Shown here piece by piece: positions 32,022-33,439 of a stretch of 33,439 nt of DNA. Position numbers and translations under genes: made by a program. This DNA comes from Thermoplasmatales archaeon. GTDB taxonomy: Archaea; Thermoplasmatota; E2; UBA202; JdFR-43. Position 1 is the first letter of the stretch. The number at the start of each line of letters is the position of its first letter. Below the pieces are notes generated by a model. That model saw only the letters and a program-made list of their open reading frames with translations. It was not told the origin of the DNA and ran no database searches. The DNA lies in NCBI GenBank assembly GCA_014361245.1, contig JACIWB010000011.1, forward strand, positions 1 through 33,439, written 5' to 3'.

Positions 32022-32609
32022 CCTCTCTATCTCCTCAGCCCTTTTTTTCATTGCATTAATAAATCTTTTCTGGCTTGTAACAACATTCTTTAATGATTGT
32101 TTAAATTCCTCAGTCGCACAGTCAATAATAACTTCAATTAGCCTCGTATGCCTGTTTATTGATTTAACTATCTTTAAATATTCCTCTGCAATTTCCTCTC
32201 CAACCTTATTTTTCAATTCCTCATAAATCTCTTCCGCTTCCTTTTCCTTTTTGAAAATATCCTCTATTTTTTTTTGCAATATTTTTTTTGTAAATGGCTT
32301 AACTATATAATTTTCTATTTTATCTATTGGCTTATCTTTTGTATCCAAGGGGGTGAGAGGAAGGGCGGTGAGCATTGAAACTGGTATATCTTTTAATTTT
32401 TCATCCTCCTTTAATTTTTTTAGTGTTTCCCATCCGTCCATCTCAGGCATCATTATATCAAGAAGAATTAAATCAGGTTTTTCCTTTCTTGCTTTTTCAA
32501 TGCACTCCTTTCCGCTATATGCTTTTATTATCCTGTATTTTTCTCTGAGCATATTTTCTACAAGCTCAACAATCTCCTTTTCATCATCAACAACAAGTAT
32601 TTTCCTCAT
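31992..32609 (-). CDS. response regulator with a helical C-terminal domain
   Basis: The receiver domain (residues 1-118) has the acidic pair D8/D9 in VVDDEKE, the phosphoacceptor D51 in LILLDIMMPEMDGWE, T81 in MLTALP and K104 in IVKPFT. All key positions are intact. The remaining 85 residues are charged and helical (EEIYEELKNKVGEEIAEEYL onward), without a DNA-binding motif, so the output is probably protein-protein. No histidine kinase is adjacent. The ATG overlaps the stop of the upstream AAA-type ATPase gene, and its 3' end overlaps the A24 peptidase gene. Confidence 0.88.
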   Translation of the reverse strand: MRKILVVDDEKEIVELVENMLREKYRIIKAYSGKECIEKARKEKPDLILLDIMMPEMDGWETLKKLKEDEKLKDIPVSMLTALPLTPLDTKDKPIDKIENYIVKPFTKKILQKKIEDIFKKEKEAEEIYEELKNKVGEEIAEEYLKIVKSINRHTRLIEVIIDCATEEFKQSLKNVVTSQKRFINAMKKRAEEIERLLKERKDGE

Positions 32610-33256
32610 TTGAGCGCCTCCTGAAGCTTTACAAGCACCTCCCTTATAGTGCTGGACGATTCTATTATATCCTTCACAAGCTGTTTCCCGAAAGGCTGGA
32701 ACTCCTCGCCCCCGCCCGCCTCTATCCTCTTTCTTACCATTTCCATCATTACATCCATAGGAGGCATTTCGAGGAAAATTTTTTCTATTTCTCTTTCCTT
32801 TAGATAATCCCTAATTCCATCGATAAATTCCACGGATGAAAATATTATTGATAGATTTAACCCTTCATCCAGTTTGCTTAGCAAATATTTAAAAATATTT
32901 TCATCTTTAACATATTCAACTTCATCTATCATTACTATCGTGGGTCTTTCAGAATATTTCCTTCTGTAGAATAGTCTTGAAAAAAACGATGCCCTAGTTT
33001 CCTTCTCTATCTTTTCTTTAAAACTTTCAAAGTTTATTTCTCCTCCATGAAAATATATTGCCTTTACCTTGTATAGCGGGGCAAATTGATTTATCCATAG
33101 CAGAAAAGTTGTTTTTCCAATTCCTGTTTTACCAAGGAGCCAGAAACAACTGCTTTTACTCCCCAATGCCTTTAATATGATTTTTCTTGCTTCATCCTTA
33201 TAAACCATGAAATTCGGATTTGGCTCATTCGGGTTCAAAAACAATTCTTCTGGCAT
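32606..33256 (-). CDS. AAA-type ATPase of the Orc1/Cdc6-like or MNS-like group
   Basis: A 216-residue P-loop ATPase has Walker A LLGKTGIGKTT (residues 40-50), Walker B IVMIDEVEY (107-115), a sensor-1-like strand NLSIIFSSVEFI and a C-terminal helical lid (about 165-216). The N-terminus includes NFMVYKDEARKIILKAL, which resembles the lead-in of Orc/Cdc6-type AAA proteins. The winged helix of true Orc1/Cdc6 is missing, so it is unlikely to be an origin-binding initiator. It is the first gene of a two-gene unit with the response regulator; the pairing suggests a signalling ATPase. Function unknown. Confidence 0.78.
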   Translation of the reverse strand: MPEELFLNPNEPNPNFMVYKDEARKIILKALGSKSSCFWLLGKTGIGKTTFLLWINQFAPLYKVKAIYFHGGEINFESFKEKIEKETRASFFSRLFYRRKYSERPTIVMIDEVEYVKDENIFKYLLSKLDEGLNLSIIFSSVEFIDGIRDYLKEREIEKIFLEMPPMDVMMEMVRKRIEAGGGEEFQPFGKQLVKDIIESSSTIREVLVKLQEALK

Positions 33257-33275
33257 CTCAAATAAATATTTTTAA

Positions 33276-33283
33276 AATATATA
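33276..33283 (-). promoter_or_regulatory. TATA box of the ATPase and response-regulator pair
   Basis: On the minus strand TATATATT is centred about 24 bp before the ATG at 33256, at leaderless spacing. Confidence 0.55.
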
Positions 33284-33303
33284 TTTCTTCTGCTTTTATT
33301 CGG

Positions 33304-33425
33304 GTGCTGTTAACGGCAGATACAGATTTACCGTTTTTAAATCTGTATTTTGTTATTGTGAGAGCTCAGCAATAACAAATTTTTCAACAAAATAGTTTGT
33401 GTTTTGCGGTTGTTATTCCGTAAAA
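33304..33425. other. four consecutive inverted repeats without an ORF
   Basis: Four potential hairpins follow one another. GCTG/CGGC around TTAA lies at 33306-33317 and is short, with one G-T pair. ATACAGATTTA and TAAATCTGTAT (33320-33330 and 33338-33348) form a perfect 11-bp stem with a 7-base loop. TTTGTTATTG and CAATAACAAA (33349-33358 and 33370-33379) form a 10-bp stem, with an inner TGAG/CTCA. TTTTGCGG and CCGTAAAA (33402-33409 and 33418-33425) form 8 bp with one G-T pair. The strand is unknown. It could be a small structured RNA, the hairpin end of a mobile element or a protein-binding region; it does not fit a tRNA. Confidence 0.5.
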
Positions 33426-33439
33426 ATGCATGATCGATT

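Noticed and set aside
33304-33439. tRNA or C/D box RNA in the hairpin region
   Set aside because: There is no cloverleaf with T-arm GTTCRA, and the C and D boxes are not paired at the expected distances.

Overview
This is a window of AT-rich archaeal chromosome. The archaeal assignment rests on eS4, eS27, eL44, aIF1, aIF2-alpha, Rnp1, Nop10, Sec61-beta, HerA and NreA, and on TATA boxes centred about 24 bp ahead of start codons with little or no leader. A class II HMG-CoA reductase together with many secreted PKD-domain proteins and a papain-like protease suggests a protein-degrading relative of the Thermoplasmata (Thermoplasmatota). The lineage is inference; the domain is not.

Layout. Positions 1-560 hold a decayed IS5-type transposase read leftward. 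Positions 672-8319 are one dense rightward ribosomal operon: uL3, uL4, uL23, uL2, uS19, uL22, uS3, uL29, aIF1, Rnp1, uS17, uL14, uL24, eS4, uL5, uS14. Most junctions overlap or are a few bases apart. The operon stops at uS14, where archaeal clusters normally continue with uS8, uL6 and so on. Positions 8320-9854 run leftward: a protein disulfide oxidoreductase coupled to NikR, then a CinA C-terminal amidohydrolase. Positions 9926-11897 run rightward: the DNA-repair protein NreA overlapping a spore-photolyase-like radical SAM gene.

Positions 11934-22003 are an island of exported proteins: two small secreted proteins, a papain-family protease with PKD and Fn3-like domains, a 1497-residue modular surface protein, and a BNR-like secreted protein. 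A leftward HepT-MntA toxin-antitoxin pair sits between the last two. Some exported proteins share modules: the protease and the giant protein end in the same Ig-like module, and the 124-residue protein looks like a free-standing copy of the C-terminal module of the BNR-like protein.

Positions 22055-23365 encode a ThiD-ThiN fusion. Positions 23366-26844 are a leftward information-processing operon: eL44, eS27, aIF2-alpha, Nop10, a PAC2-family protein and HerA. Next come leftward HMG-CoA reductase and, divergently, Sec61-beta plus a GPN-loop-type GTPase whose GPN triplet reads GIN. Positions 29098-32021 encode a propeller/PKD surface protein with a C-terminal anchor, coupled to an A24 prepilin-type peptidase. 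A leftward AAA-type ATPase coupled to a response regulator closes the coding part. The last 140 bases carry four consecutive inverted repeats with no ORF.

Three genes under 60 codons were found by reading the sequence directly: uS14 (8164-8319), Nop10 (25466-25627) and Sec61-beta (28190-28348). No tRNA, rRNA or CRISPR array was seen. No gene-free stretch exceeds 300 bases.
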